From the NCBI GenBank assembly GCA_945888325.1, contig CAMDAC010000020.1, positions 1-54,846 of the forward strand: a DNA stretch of 54,846 nucleotides, given 5' to 3'. Under the pieces are notes generated by a model. The model was not told the DNA's origin. It ran no database searches and saw nothing but the letters and a program-made list of their open reading frames with translations. The translations under genes were made by a program, and so were the position numbers. This DNA is from Candidatus Sulfopaludibacter sp. SbA3 (lineage in GTDB: Bacteria; Pseudomonadota; Alphaproteobacteria; Caulobacterales; Hyphomonadaceae). Positions 1-7,062 of this stretch are shown one piece after another (positions within the stretch are counted from its first letter, which is position 1; every line of letters starts with the position of its first letter).

Positions 1-975
1 CGGCTCCGCTTCGCCGCTGGCCGTGGCCGTCCGGGACTTGCGGGCCTCTGCTGCCTTGATCCAGCCCTCGTGGAACGTCACCGTCCCGTCGTGACGTTGC
101 TCAACGATGACCTTGCCGCCCTGCTTCTTCGTCGTCTGGACATAGTCCCAGCGCTGGAAGTACGCGCCGCGCTCCAGCAGGATCACATCCGCCCAGCCGC
201 GCTGGTGGTAGCCATCGACGCGCTCCGCAATCACCGCGCCTTGCGCCTCCCAGAATGCGGCTGCATCGGCAAACACCGCCGCCTCGCCGAACAGGTCGGC
301 TGTCACCGCGCCGGTGTAACCGGCAAGGTCGAATAGGGCCTTGTCGGTTGTGATCGCGCTCCCGCCGGTGATCCACGCGCGGCAGGCCCGACCCATCGGG
401 GCGCGTTCTGTTTCGCTGTTGCACAGCTTCAACCAATCCGCCTGCTGGGCAGGCGTGGCGAGCGTCAGCGCTCTGACTGTTTCGCGGTCGATATCGTCGT
501 CGGCATAGAGCTTGCGGATCGGGGCGCTGAGCGCGGCCAGCGCGAGGACGCGCCGCACGTTCAGTTCGGTCACGCCAAAGAAGGCGGCGATATCCTCAAC
601 GGTTCTTCCCTCGTCGTGAAGCTTCCGGAAGGCCGTGTACTGCTCCATCTCAGTGGCAGGCAGGCGCGCGACGTTCTCGATGATCGAGGCCTCGATGGCA
701 GACGCCGCATCGCCTTCTGCCATCACTGCGCAGGGCACCAGCGGATCGCTGCCGGTTTCCTTCGCGATCTGTTGGAGCGCAAAGAACCGGCGGCGTCCGG
801 CCACGATGCCGTACCCATCGCCCTCGCGCCGAACGAGCAGGGTCTGGCGGACACCCTTCTCCCGGATCGATGGCAGGATGTCGGAGACATCCGGCGTTTT
901 CCGGCCATGGCGCATGTTGAGTCTGGAAATGCTGAGCTTGCTGAGCTCGATATGGATCAGAGCAGGTTGTGACAT
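1..975 (-). CDS. ParB/RepB/Spo0J-family partition-like protein (3' end outside window)
   Basis: The frame is open from an ATG at 975 to the window edge (325 codons, no stop), so the protein is partial. The start has a clear AGGAG Shine-Dalgarno a few bases upstream. Residues 1-110 look like a ParB N-terminal domain: an opening HIELSKLSIS strand, then the AGRRRFFAL motif, the equivalent of the CTP/DNA-contacting GERR patch, then IIENVARLPATEMEQ. A helix-turn-helix follows at about residues 125-150 (VEDIAAFFGVTELNVRRVLAL). ParB-like proteins of this kind are common on alphaproteobacterial plasmids and integrative elements, where they bind centromere-like sites or act in element maintenance. No parA is seen, so a role in partition is inferred only from the fold. 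It is the last of a minus-strand run starting at ardA. Confidence 0.85.
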   Translation of the reverse strand, partial: MSQPALIHIELSKLSISRLNMRHGRKTPDVSDILPSIREKGVRQTLLVRREGDGYGIVAGRRRFFALQQIAKETGSDPLVPCAVMAEGDAASAIEASIIENVARLPATEMEQYTAFRKLHDEGRTVEDIAAFFGVTELNVRRVLALAALSAPIRKLYADDDIDRETVRALTLATPAQQADWLKLCNSETERAPMGRACRAWITGGSAITTDKALFDLAGYTGAVTADLFGEAAVFADAAAFWEAQGAVIAERVDGYHQRGWADVILLERGAYFQRWDYVQTTKKQGGKVIVEQRHDGTVTFHEGWIKAAEARKSRTATASGEAEP

Positions 976-986
976 GGGGTAACTCC

Positions 987-1238
987 TCAGAATGGAAACA
1001 GGTGTGGGGGCGCAAGGGCGAGGCCCAGCCGCCAAGGCGGCAGGTGCCAATTGATCGGCACGAACGGCGCGCCGAAGGTGTCGAGCGAGGCGTCGGCTGC
1101 GCTGACGCCGAGATCAAAATCCCGGATCGTCACGTTCGGGCAGCGTCCATCCACCCAGATGGCGGTGACAAAGCCCTGCTCGATGTCCAGCGTCAGCGAC
1201 GGGCGCGGACCAAGTAGCTGTTCGAATATGTCGTGCAT
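987..1238 (-). CDS. Hypothetical 83-residue protein
   Basis: Small protein of unknown function. Its ATG overlaps the TGA of the gene upstream as TGATG, and its stop lies 11 bases before the ParB-like start, so it appears translationally coupled within the island operon. A GTG one codon earlier is possible but the overlap favours the ATG. The sequence has an acidic N-terminal half with alternating hydrophobics and a hydrophobic, proline-rich C-terminus (WHLPPWRLGLALAPPHLFPF). It has no signal peptide or recognisable motif. I do not recognise the family. Confidence 0.6.
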   Translation of the reverse strand: MHDIFEQLLGPRPSLTLDIEQGFVTAIWVDGRCPNVTIRDFDLGVSAADASLDTFGAPFVPINWHLPPWRLGLALAPPHLFPF

Positions 1239-1711
1239 CACGCGCCCTCCAGAACGGCGGCATGGCGGGTGAGTCGCGCGAGCGCTTCACGGGCCACAGC
1301 GATGCTCTCCGGGAGGAGTTCGTTCGCGACCTCCGTGAGGTAGCTGTTATCCGTCCCCGGATAGTTCGCCTCTATGCCCCAGAGGCTTGCCGCATGGGAC
1401 GCAAGCTGAACGCCCTCCAGCGACACGCTGAGGACGATCCCGCAGTAGAACCAGTCACCTTTGCGCCAGCCCTCCATGACGGCTTCGGCCTTGGCCTGCG
1501 CCTCGGCAAACCACTGGCAATGGTTAGGTCCGGGACCGATGAACCCCGGAGCGTTCGCATAGAGCGAGGGCCAGAAACCGTCCTGGCGCTGATCCGGTGC
1601 GTCCAGACAATCGTCCGCCACAACCTGCGCCAAGACGGTGAAGGGCCCGTCTTCACAGCTGATGACATCGCCGGGGCAGACATAGGATTGGAAGCCTTGG
1701 GCGAACATCAT
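1238..1711 (-). CDS. Hypothetical 157-residue island protein
   Basis: Unrecognised soluble protein. The start is placed at the first of two adjacent ATGs (1711) because this overlaps the upstream TGA in ATGA fashion; a longer open frame extends to 1789 but would run through the upstream gene. The N-terminal part (FQSYVCPGDVISCEDGPFTVLAQVVADD) is hydrophobic and carries two cysteines, while the C-terminal part is helical and ends in a run with SYLTEVANELLPESIAVAREALARL. It sits between a small CxxC protein and another small unknown gene, all coupled by overlapping stop and start codons, which suggests a conserved accessory module of a mobile element. No function can be assigned. Confidence 0.65.
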   Translation of the reverse strand: MMFAQGFQSYVCPGDVISCEDGPFTVLAQVVADDCLDAPDQRQDGFWPSLYANAPGFIGPGPNHCQWFAEAQAKAEAVMEGWRKGDWFYCGIVLSVSLEGVQLASHAASLWGIEANYPGTDNSYLTEVANELLPESIAVAREALARLTRHAAVLEGA

Positions 1712-1920
1712 GCTTCGCCCTCCGCAAACAGACCAGCGATAGCGATCCAGTGCGGGCCATAGACGGCGCGTTCGCCGCACTCGTCGCATTCATAGGCGCT
1801 CGCGTCCGGCTCACAGCCGTCACGCGGGGCGCGGCAGGCGAGGCAGAAGCCCTCGGACCAGTCGTCCGCCTGCTGCAGTTCTTCGAGGGTGAACCGGTGC
1901 TGGGTGGTTTCGGGAGTCAT
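1708..1920 (-). CDS. Small zinc-ribbon-like protein
   Basis: 70-residue protein with paired cysteines CLAC (about residue 26) and CDEC (about residue 45), plus one additional Cys between them, a spacing compatible with a small treble-clef or zinc-ribbon fold. A GGGAGGG purine run lies upstream of the ATG. Its stop overlaps the start of the next gene by ATGA, and it begins 14 bases after the ardA stop. Zinc binding is inferred from the cysteine pairs only; DNA or RNA binding would be usual for such folds but is not shown. Confidence 0.65.
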   Translation of the reverse strand: MTPETTQHRFTLEELQQADDWSEGFCLACRAPRDGCEPDASAYECDECGERAVYGPHWIAIAGLFAEGEA

Positions 1921-1934
1921 ATCCGCGCCCTCCC

Positions 1935-2501
1935 CTACCGCGACCAGAAGACATGGACTTCGTCGAAGCCCATCTGGAACACCATGATCTCGCCATTGAG
2001 CGCCATGTCGCGGGCAAGTGCCTGCCAGTCGATATAGTAGCTGAGGCTGTCGGGGACCTGCGTGCCGAGTTCGGTGTGAAGCTCTTCGGCAAAGTCCGCC
2101 GCGCTGCGATACTCGCCTGCATAGTCCTCGAATGCGGCGCGCGCCTGCTCGAGGTCATTGCCGTAGTGTCCATAGATTCGGGAGCCAAGTTCGCCATACT
2201 CGCCGATGAATTCGGCAAGGTCGCACACGGTCTCGAACGAGGCGTATTCGGACAGGTGAGCGCCTTCGAAGCCTTCGTAGTCGTGGATCGCCCATTCCTC
2301 GGCATCGGGCTCCGGGCTGGCGCGCAGCATCGCCGAAACTTCGCGCCAGATTTCGTCGGGCGTCGTGGCCTCGATCCAACATCCGTGCAGGCGTCCGTTG
2401 TTGTAGGCCGCGAGGCACGCGACGTAGATGCGGGGCCTGTCCTGAAGGGTTGGTGCACCCGCAGTTCCAAGAAGTGCAACGGTAGTGGTCTGGTCAGTCA
2501 T
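1935..2501 (-). CDS. ardA: ArdA family antirestriction protein
   Basis: 188-residue acidic protein matching ArdA, the B-form DNA mimic that blocks the DNA-binding site of type I restriction-modification enzymes and protects incoming mobile DNA. Visible family features are the opening RIYVACLAAYNNGRLHGCWI strand region, the IHDYEGFEG motif near residues 92-100, a long glutamate- and aspartate-rich middle (FIGEYGEL, LEQARAAFEDYAGEY) and a C-terminal YIDWQALARDM. The ATG has a strong GAGGAG ribosome site. It is the first gene of a minus-strand run leading to the ParB-like gene, a placement typical of conjugative elements. Confidence 0.92.
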   Translation of the reverse strand: MTDQTTTVALLGTAGAPTLQDRPRIYVACLAAYNNGRLHGCWIEATTPDEIWREVSAMLRASPEPDAEEWAIHDYEGFEGAHLSEYASFETVCDLAEFIGEYGELGSRIYGHYGNDLEQARAAFEDYAGEYRSAADFAEELHTELGTQVPDSLSYYIDWQALARDMALNGEIMVFQMGFDEVHVFWSR

Positions 2502-2803
2502 GTCTGTCTCCTCTCGCCGCGCCTGCGATTTTCCTCCGCTGACGGAGGTGGGCGGCGAAAAGGCGCTTGGCCGGAGCGCATAAGGGCGCCGCGCAAGGGG
2601 AAGCTTTAGGTAGGACGCCTACGGACGATTAGATATGATCAAGTTCCGCCCCCTTGCGCGGCGACCGCGCTCTGGCAAACGCGCCGTCCGCCCACCCCGG
2701 CTGAGGAGGAACATAGTTGAGGCGGAGGTAAGCTCGATCAGACCTGCCACGCGCGCTGCCAACTGGAATGAACTGAAGATCAACCCGGCGGGCATGCTTC
2801 AGT
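2502..2803. other. Intergenic region between fic and ardA
   Basis: About 300 bases between the fic stop and the ardA start, both genes on the minus strand. A small stem of six base pairs (CCTCCG/CGGAGG, 2535-2550) and a longer imperfect repeat CTGAA...TTCAG near 2775-2804 are visible, neither followed by a convincing T-run on the transcribed strand. The ardA promoter is expected here but I cannot point to clear -35/-10 boxes. The short open frame that crosses this region on the plus strand has no support. Confidence 0.4.
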
Positions 2804-3976
2804 TCAGAGCGGCTCTGTCCCTGCTTCGAGGAGAGACAGGTATCGTTGATAGACGAACACCCGCCCGCGCGCCTTGCCAGTGATCTCTTCGACAATGCCG
2901 AGCGCCTGCAGGCGCTCAAGCGCTGCCGTCGCCGTCGGGAACGTAACGCCGGACAGCTCGGCGGCAGTACCGATCGTCAGGAGTGGGCGCCTCTGGAGGA
3001 TCGCATGCAAAGTCTGCGCGGCCGGCGCCCCTCGCCCGAGCCCGGCAATCTTCGAAGCATCTTCGGCGAAGATTGCAGAGATCGACCGCGCCGCTTCATG
3101 CGCCTGCCGCGCCACATCCCGCACGCCGGTCAGGAAGAATTCAAGCCAGGTCTCCCATCGTCCATGCTCGCGCACTTCTTGAAGCAGCGCGTAGTAAGTT
3201 GCCCGATGAGATTTCAGGTAGAGGCTGAGATACAGGAGCGGCTCGTCGAGGATTCCCTGCTCGCAGAGATACAGCGTGATCAGGAGCCGTCCAAGCCGGC
3301 CATTGCCATCCAGGAACGGGTGGATCGTTTCGAACTGCACATGCGCGAGGCCCGCCTTGATGAGAGGCGGCAGACCGGAGTCCGTCTCGTGCAGGAACGC
3401 TTCAAGATTGCTCATCAGGTCCAGCACGTGCTGGGGCGGCGGCGGCACGAACAGGGCATTGCCCGGCCGTGTTCCGCCGATCCAGTTCTGCGAACGCCGG
3501 AACTCTCCCGGCTGCTTCGTACTTCCCCTGCCGGAGGACAGGAGAATGCCATGCATTTCCTTCAGCAGGCGGAGCGATAGCGGAAAACCGCCGCGGATGC
3601 GGTCCAGGCCATGCGTCAGGGCGGCAACATAGGTTGAAACCTCCTCGACATCATCGAGCGGTACGCCGGGCGCGGCCTCATCTTCGTAGAGGAGCAGGTC
3701 CGACAGCGAGGACTGCGTCCCTTCGATCTGGGACGAGAGCAGCGCTTCCTTGCGCACATACATGTAGAGGAAGAGCGATGTGTCGGGTGCTACGCTGCGA
3801 ACCCCGTCCAGCCGGCCAAGTGCGAGCATGGCCTCGCTGGCGAGGACCGACAGGCCCGCCATGTCGATCGGGGGCCGGGGCGGCAGGTCCGGCGGCAGGA
3901 AGGCGCGCACAGTCTCGCCGGTGACGGTACTGGTCACCCATTCGCCCTTCCGGCCGGAGTCCTGCGGAGTTGCCAT
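2804..3976 (-). CDS. Class II Fic-domain AMPylase with C-terminal winged helix
   Basis: 390-residue Fic protein, expected to transfer AMP (or another nucleotide moiety) to a hydroxyl on a target protein. The catalytic motif HPFLDGNGRLGR is intact at residues 219-230 (HxFx[D/E]GNGRxxR). The inhibitory-helix motif [S/T]xxxE[G/N] is present before the core (S81 to E85-G86, in SSQIEGTQ), which defines class II Fic proteins that silence themselves without a separate antitoxin. A Fic_N segment precedes the core. Residues about 330-385 look like a winged helix (TIGTAAELSGVTFPTATAALERL) ending in a beta wing, so the protein may also bind DNA. Four spaced ATTAAAG-type boxes sit directly upstream of the start and could be its own operator. 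It lies alone on the minus strand within the island. Confidence 0.93.
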   Translation of the reverse strand: MATPQDSGRKGEWVTSTVTGETVRAFLPPDLPPRPPIDMAGLSVLASEAMLALGRLDGVRSVAPDTSLFLYMYVRKEALLSSQIEGTQSSLSDLLLYEDEAAPGVPLDDVEEVSTYVAALTHGLDRIRGGFPLSLRLLKEMHGILLSSGRGSTKQPGEFRRSQNWIGGTRPGNALFVPPPPQHVLDLMSNLEAFLHETDSGLPPLIKAGLAHVQFETIHPFLDGNGRLGRLLITLYLCEQGILDEPLLYLSLYLKSHRATYYALLQEVREHGRWETWLEFFLTGVRDVARQAHEAARSISAIFAEDASKIAGLGRGAPAAQTLHAILQRRPLLTIGTAAELSGVTFPTATAALERLQALGIVEEITGKARGRVFVYQRYLSLLEAGTEPL

Positions 3977-3981
3977 AGTCT

Positions 3982-4054
3982 ATCCTTTAATAGCGCCCAA
4001 TCGTTATTAAAGGATAACTCGATACACTTTAATAGTCTCCCGGGCAATTAAAGG
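3982..4054. promoter_or_regulatory. Four-box operator-like array upstream of fic
   Basis: Four copies of CTTTAAT or its complement ATTAAAG begin at 3985, 4006, 4027 and 4047, alternating in orientation with start-to-start distances of 21, 21 and 20 bases (two helical turns). The first pair extends to a perfect 11-base inverted repeat, ATCCTTTAATA (3982-3992) and TATTAAAGGAT (4005-4015), with a 12-base spacer. The array begins 5 bases upstream of the fic ATG. Geometry fits cooperative binding of dimers on one face of the helix; the ligand is unknown, with the winged helix of the Fic protein the obvious candidate. Confidence 0.7.
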
Positions 4055-4194
4055 CTCGCGCCCAGTCCGGAAACGAAAAAATCGCCGGGTTTGGCCCCTA
4101 CACGTCAAGCGGGAGGCAATATTGTCCCAGACCGCCGGGCAACCCTCCAAACGACTCGCGCGCCCAGCCCGAATCTTTCCATGACTGCCCCATC

Positions 4195-4602
4195 ATGGCG
4201 CTCCACATCCGCGATTTCCGTCAAAGCGATAACGCAGAGCTATCCAGGCTCTGCGAGACCGGGCGATTGATCGGCGCCCTGCCCCGAGAAGCCGACGCAG
4301 CCCGCATCTTCTCGGGCATGCGCGAAGACGGTCTTGCTGCCGCCATCTGGTTCAGCCTCGAAGGCGGCACCGGCACAATCCTCGCCCTTGTGACAGCGCC
4401 GACTGCGCACTGGCTATCCGACGCCCGCGAGCTCATCGCAGAGGCCAGCCTCTGGCTCACATCACGCGGCGCAGCCCATATCGAACTGAGCCCGATCCCT
4501 GAACAGAGCGACCTGCTCGCGGCCCTGGTGGATCTGGATTTTCAGCCGGATGAACGCGCAGGCATCTTGCGCCGGCTCATACCAGCCCGCAGCGCCGCCT
4601 GA
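4195..4602 (+). CDS. GNAT-like protein (remote), function unknown
   Basis: 135-residue protein whose layout resembles a GNAT acyltransferase: an N-terminal HIRDFRQSDNAELSRL strand-helix as in RimI-type enzymes, a central beta segment (GGTGTILALVTAP) and a C-terminal AAHIELSPIPEQSDLLAALVDLDFQPD that mimics the final strand, helix and 'GF' turn of the fold. The acetyl-CoA P-loop (Q/RxxGxG/A) is not recognisable: the expected position reads HWLSDARELIAEA. It may therefore be a degenerate or non-catalytic family member. It is a single plus-strand gene in the island, divergent from fic. No strong ribosome site precedes the ATG. Confidence 0.55.
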   Translation: MALHIRDFRQSDNAELSRLCETGRLIGALPREADAARIFSGMREDGLAAAIWFSLEGGTGTILALVTAPTAHWLSDARELIAEASLWLTSRGAAHIELSPIPEQSDLLAALVDLDFQPDERAGILRRLIPARSAA

Positions 4603-4862
4603 ACACGAGGCTCAGTCGAGCGCCCGCGACCCCTCTGGCCGCAATTACCTCAGACACTCTCGAACCACACAACACTTGCGGACTGTGGGAAGCGCTCGGC
4701 GCGCGCGTCCGCCGGCGAGTCCCAGCCCTAGGCCTGACGACCGACAACCGGATCCTCATTGAGCCTCGCCGGGAAGGCCGTTAGGCCGGACAGACCCGCG
4801 CGCAGGCGCGGGCGGACCGCGTATCAGCCAGGCAATCCGTTGCCTTTGGCGGCCTTACAAGA

Positions 4863-5711
4863 TCAGGCTGCGAGGAGCGATGCCCGGGTCTTCGTCACGA
4901 GAAGTTCCCGGTATCCGCCATCACGCAAGGTTTCGCCGCGTTGAAGATTGCGGCGCATCGCGTCCTTGAGCGCCCGCGATCCGCGGCTGCGGTTTGCCTC
5001 GACGTGCTCGTATCCGAAGATGATCTCCGCCATCTCCCAATAGGAGAGGCCGGCCTCCTTCGCGTCGAGGCAAATGAGGGCGTCACGCAGGCCGCGGCCA
5101 GCCCGCGTCCATTGCGGCGGGCCGTTGTTGCAAGCGTCATAGACGCGGCGCGCCTTCTTGAGGACATCCGCCTTGGTATCAGGACACTCACCGCCGCCGA
5201 TGGTCACGACCATCTTGTGAGGCCGAGGCGAAAGCAACGACATCCCATGCGCCATGATCTGGATGGCGCAGCGGGCGCCGCGCAGGATGAACTGCTCGCT
5301 GCCGTCATGTGAGGTCAGATGAGTGATGCGGCAGCGCTGGAGCGCGAGCATCTGGTATTCATCAACTTCGCCCGGGACGGCATCGACGACGTGGACGCTG
5401 ATGTCGCGGGGATATTGTTCTGCAGACCAGAAGAGGTCCGCATCGATGGCGTGATCATCCGGGTCTGGAAAGAAGCAGAGACCGTAGACTTCCGCCTCGG
5501 GTAAAGGCCGACGAAGCTTCAGGAGCGTCAGTCCCGGGCACGGAGCGGGCCGCTGAGAAATGTTGTCGCCGGAGGAATAGAAGCGCGCCTTGTCGCGCAG
5601 TTCCGGATCACGCCGGCAGAATTCCCAGGCCCAGCGGTCCGGTCCCAGTTTGGACGTGTAATCGTATTTCCGGGCAACATCGCCCAGTTGTCGTGTTTCA
5701 AGAAATCTCAT
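4863..5711 (-). CDS. DUF6499-DUF2285 transcriptional activator, FseA-like
   Basis: 282-residue protein with the two-domain layout of FseA-type activators that switch on excision and transfer of Mesorhizobium ICEs. The N-terminal part (residues about 10-40: YTSKLGPDRWAWEFCRRDPE) matches the DUF6499 helix; the C-terminal third (WTRAGRGLRDALICLDAKEAGLSYWEMAEIIFG then SRALKDAMRRNLQRG) is the DUF2285 helix-turn-helix. In ICEMlSym these halves are two genes joined by programmed frameshifting, whereas here they are one continuous frame. The start at 5711 is preferred over 5744 because GGGAG lies six bases upstream and the ATG overlaps a TGA as TGATG. The target genes are not in this window. Confidence 0.8.
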   Translation of the reverse strand: MRFLETRQLGDVARKYDYTSKLGPDRWAWEFCRRDPELRDKARFYSSGDNISQRPAPCPGLTLLKLRRPLPEAEVYGLCFFPDPDDHAIDADLFWSAEQYPRDISVHVVDAVPGEVDEYQMLALQRCRITHLTSHDGSEQFILRGARCAIQIMAHGMSLLSPRPHKMVVTIGGGECPDTKADVLKKARRVYDACNNGPPQWTRAGRGLRDALICLDAKEAGLSYWEMAEIIFGYEHVEANRSRGSRALKDAMRRNLQRGETLRDGGYRELLVTKTRASLLAA

Positions 5712-5896
5712 CAGCCGTCTCCCGCGCCGATGGCAAGCAAACACCGTGCCAATTTCCCCCGCAGGGTGATATTCTGATCAACCTTCGCCTCTCGCGTGAA
5801 GACTTTGTTCACCAAGAGCGCAGCGGCGCTATCGCCCGGTAGCGGCCGCCCATCACCCGCAGAAAGCGAGCCGCGGAGCCAACTAACCGGAACCAC
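5711..5896 (-). CDS. Possible 61-residue ORF coupled to the DUF2285 gene
   Basis: An open frame from a GTG at 5896 ends in a TGA that overlaps the start of the DUF2285 gene (TGATG), the arrangement seen for genuinely coupled genes elsewhere in this island. The product has no recognisable domain, and the purine run AGAGG lies only about three bases before the GTG, too close for a normal ribosome site. It may be a leader peptide or chance. Treat as tentative. Confidence 0.25.
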   Translation of the reverse strand: MVPVSWLRGSLSAGDGRPLPGDSAAALLVNKVFTREAKVDQNITLRGKLARCLLAIGAGDG

Positions 5897-5984
5897 CTAC
5901 CTCTGAGGTAATCGACTAGCTGCTATAGTGCTTCAGATATCCGGATGGCCGAGGTGCCCGCCAACTGATTCACACAAACCGGAA

Positions 5985-6341
5985 ATGACCAACATGAACC
6001 TGTTCCGCGCCCTGCTCGTCCTGATGCTGATCGTACTGTCAGCATACACGGCGATCGTCATCGCAAACCATGGCATCAACCTGCTGGCGGTCTTCTTCGG
6101 CGATATGGCTGCGATGGCCTGGCCCGGACAGTTCAATCTCGATTTCCTCGGCTTCCTGATCCTTTCAGGCATCTGGACCGCCTGGCGCCACCAGTTTTCC
6201 CTGGCAGGACTTGGCCTCGGTGTGCTCGCATTCTTCGGCGGCATGATGTTCCTCACGATCTACCTGCTGATCGTCAGCTTGAAGACGAAAAGAGATATCC
6301 GCGCGATGCTCCTCGGAGTAGCGCGCGCGAGTCAGCGCTAA
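5985..6341 (+). CDS. Small integral membrane protein, unknown function
   Basis: About 118 residues with three or four hydrophobic segments: residues about 5-27 (LFRALLVLMLIVLSAYTAIV), a weaker segment around 30-45, one near 52-65 (LDFLGFLILSGIWTAW) and one near 75-100 (LGLGVLAFFGGMMFLTIYLL), followed by a basic tail (KTKRDIRAMLLG). Its shape suggests an inner-membrane protein with a cytoplasmic C-terminus. Two candidate ATGs (5985 and 5994) exist; the second has GGAA about ten bases upstream. Similar small membrane proteins are widespread in proteobacteria, but I cannot name the family. It is isolated on the plus strand. Confidence 0.6.
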   Translation: MTNMNLFRALLVLMLIVLSAYTAIVIANHGINLLAVFFGDMAAMAWPGQFNLDFLGFLILSGIWTAWRHQFSLAGLGLGVLAFFGGMMFLTIYLLIVSLKTKRDIRAMLLGVARASQR

Positions 6342-6382
6342 GCCAGTAAAGGCATCGCGCTCCATCAAAAGGCAAAGGGTGT

Positions 6383-6398
6383 CGAGTCGATCGACTCG
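6383..6398. repeat. 16-base perfect palindrome with two GANTC sites
   Basis: CGAGTCGATCGACTCG is a perfect palindrome between the membrane-protein gene and the end of the antitoxin gene. It contains two GANTC motifs (GAGTC and GACTC), the methylation site of CcrM in Caulobacterales, flanking a GATC. It could be a binding site or a short loopless terminator stem; no T-run follows. Confidence 0.45.
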
Positions 6399-6420
6399 CA
6401 GATGGCGGCTCCGCTTTCGC

Positions 6421-6714
6421 TCAGCTCCGCAGCTCGTCCTGAACGATCCTCGGCCGCCTTTCGATGAGTGCGAGCAATACCCGCGCGGGGCCTTCAGGGC
6501 GTCTGCGCCCCTGCTCCCAGCCTCGCAGGGTACCTACTGCGACGCCAATGCTGCGAGCAAATTCGGCCTGCGACAATCCCGAGCGCTGGCGGATTGCGGC
6601 AACATCAGGCTCCGGCACTTCGATATGATGAACCCGTGCGCCGGTCTTTTGACCCTTGGCGTGGGTGAGCGCCTCCTGGAGGCCTTTCCTGATACTTGCG
6701 GCGGCGTTGGTCAT
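6421..6714 (-). CDS. higA: HigA/NadS-type antitoxin, XRE helix-turn-helix
   Basis: 97-residue antitoxin of a type II toxin-antitoxin pair. The C-terminal half is a classic Xre domain (AAIRQRSGLSQAEFARSIGV, then VGTLRGWEQGRRRPEGPARVLL) as in HigA2 or NadS; the N-terminal 40 residues probably wrap the toxin. Start at 6714 is chosen because it is one base after the toxin stop with GGGA upstream; an ATG at 6726 inside the toxin frame is the alternative. Gene order is toxin first, antitoxin second, as in higBA. The Xre domain is expected to repress the shared promoter at the palindrome at 7069-7098. Confidence 0.88.
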   Translation of the reverse strand: MTNAAASIRKGLQEALTHAKGQKTGARVHHIEVPEPDVAAIRQRSGLSQAEFARSIGVAVGTLRGWEQGRRRPEGPARVLLALIERRPRIVQDELRS

Positions 6715-6715
6715 G

Positions 6716-7051
6716 TCAGTTCCCATAAGTTTCGGCGATGAGGTCGCAGAGTTCGATCAGTTCGGCGCGTTCGGTTGGAGAGATGTTCGCCTTTTCATTC
6801 TTCGCAAACACGGTGAGCAGGAAGAGAGGCATGTCACGAGAGCGGTAGAAATGGATCACGCGGTATCCGCCGCTTTTGCCCGCGCCTGTCCGGGCGAAGC
6901 GCACCTTCCTCAATCCGCCTCCGAGACTGATGCCTGCCTCAGGATCGGCCGCCAACGTCGAAATCAGCTCCGCTTTCTCCTCATCCGTCATGCCAGAAGA
7001 GCGTGATCGCCGGATAAACTCCGGTGTCTCCACAACTGTCAGCATAGGCAT
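6716..7051 (-). CDS. higB: HigB2/RelE-type toxin
   Basis: 111-residue RelE-superfamily toxin, expected to be a ribosome-dependent mRNA endonuclease. Family hallmarks are the GLRKVRFAR strand, the GKSGGYRVIHFY strand with conserved Gly-Gly-Tyr-Arg, and LFLLTVFAKNEKANISPTE near the C-terminus, all typical of the HigB2/RelE group paired with NadS-like antitoxins. The ATG at 7051 follows a GGGG purine run; ATG 7045 is an alternative. Such modules stabilise mobile elements, which fits its place at the tRNA-proximal end of the island. Confidence 0.88.
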   Translation of the reverse strand: MPMLTVVETPEFIRRSRSSGMTDEEKAELISTLAADPEAGISLGGGLRKVRFARTGAGKSGGYRVIHFYRSRDMPLFLLTVFAKNEKANISPTERAELIELCDLIAETYGN

Positions 7052-7062
7052 TGCTTCATCCC

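Noticed and set aside
2635-2883. 82-codon plus-strand frame between ardA and fic
   Set aside because: Basic, domain-free translation overlapping the end of fic; no upstream Shine-Dalgarno.
4550-4762. 70-codon frame after the GNAT-like gene
   Set aside because: Overlaps the GNAT-like gene in another frame; Ser/Pro/Arg-rich with no support. The 4603-4862 gap holds nothing else I can identify.
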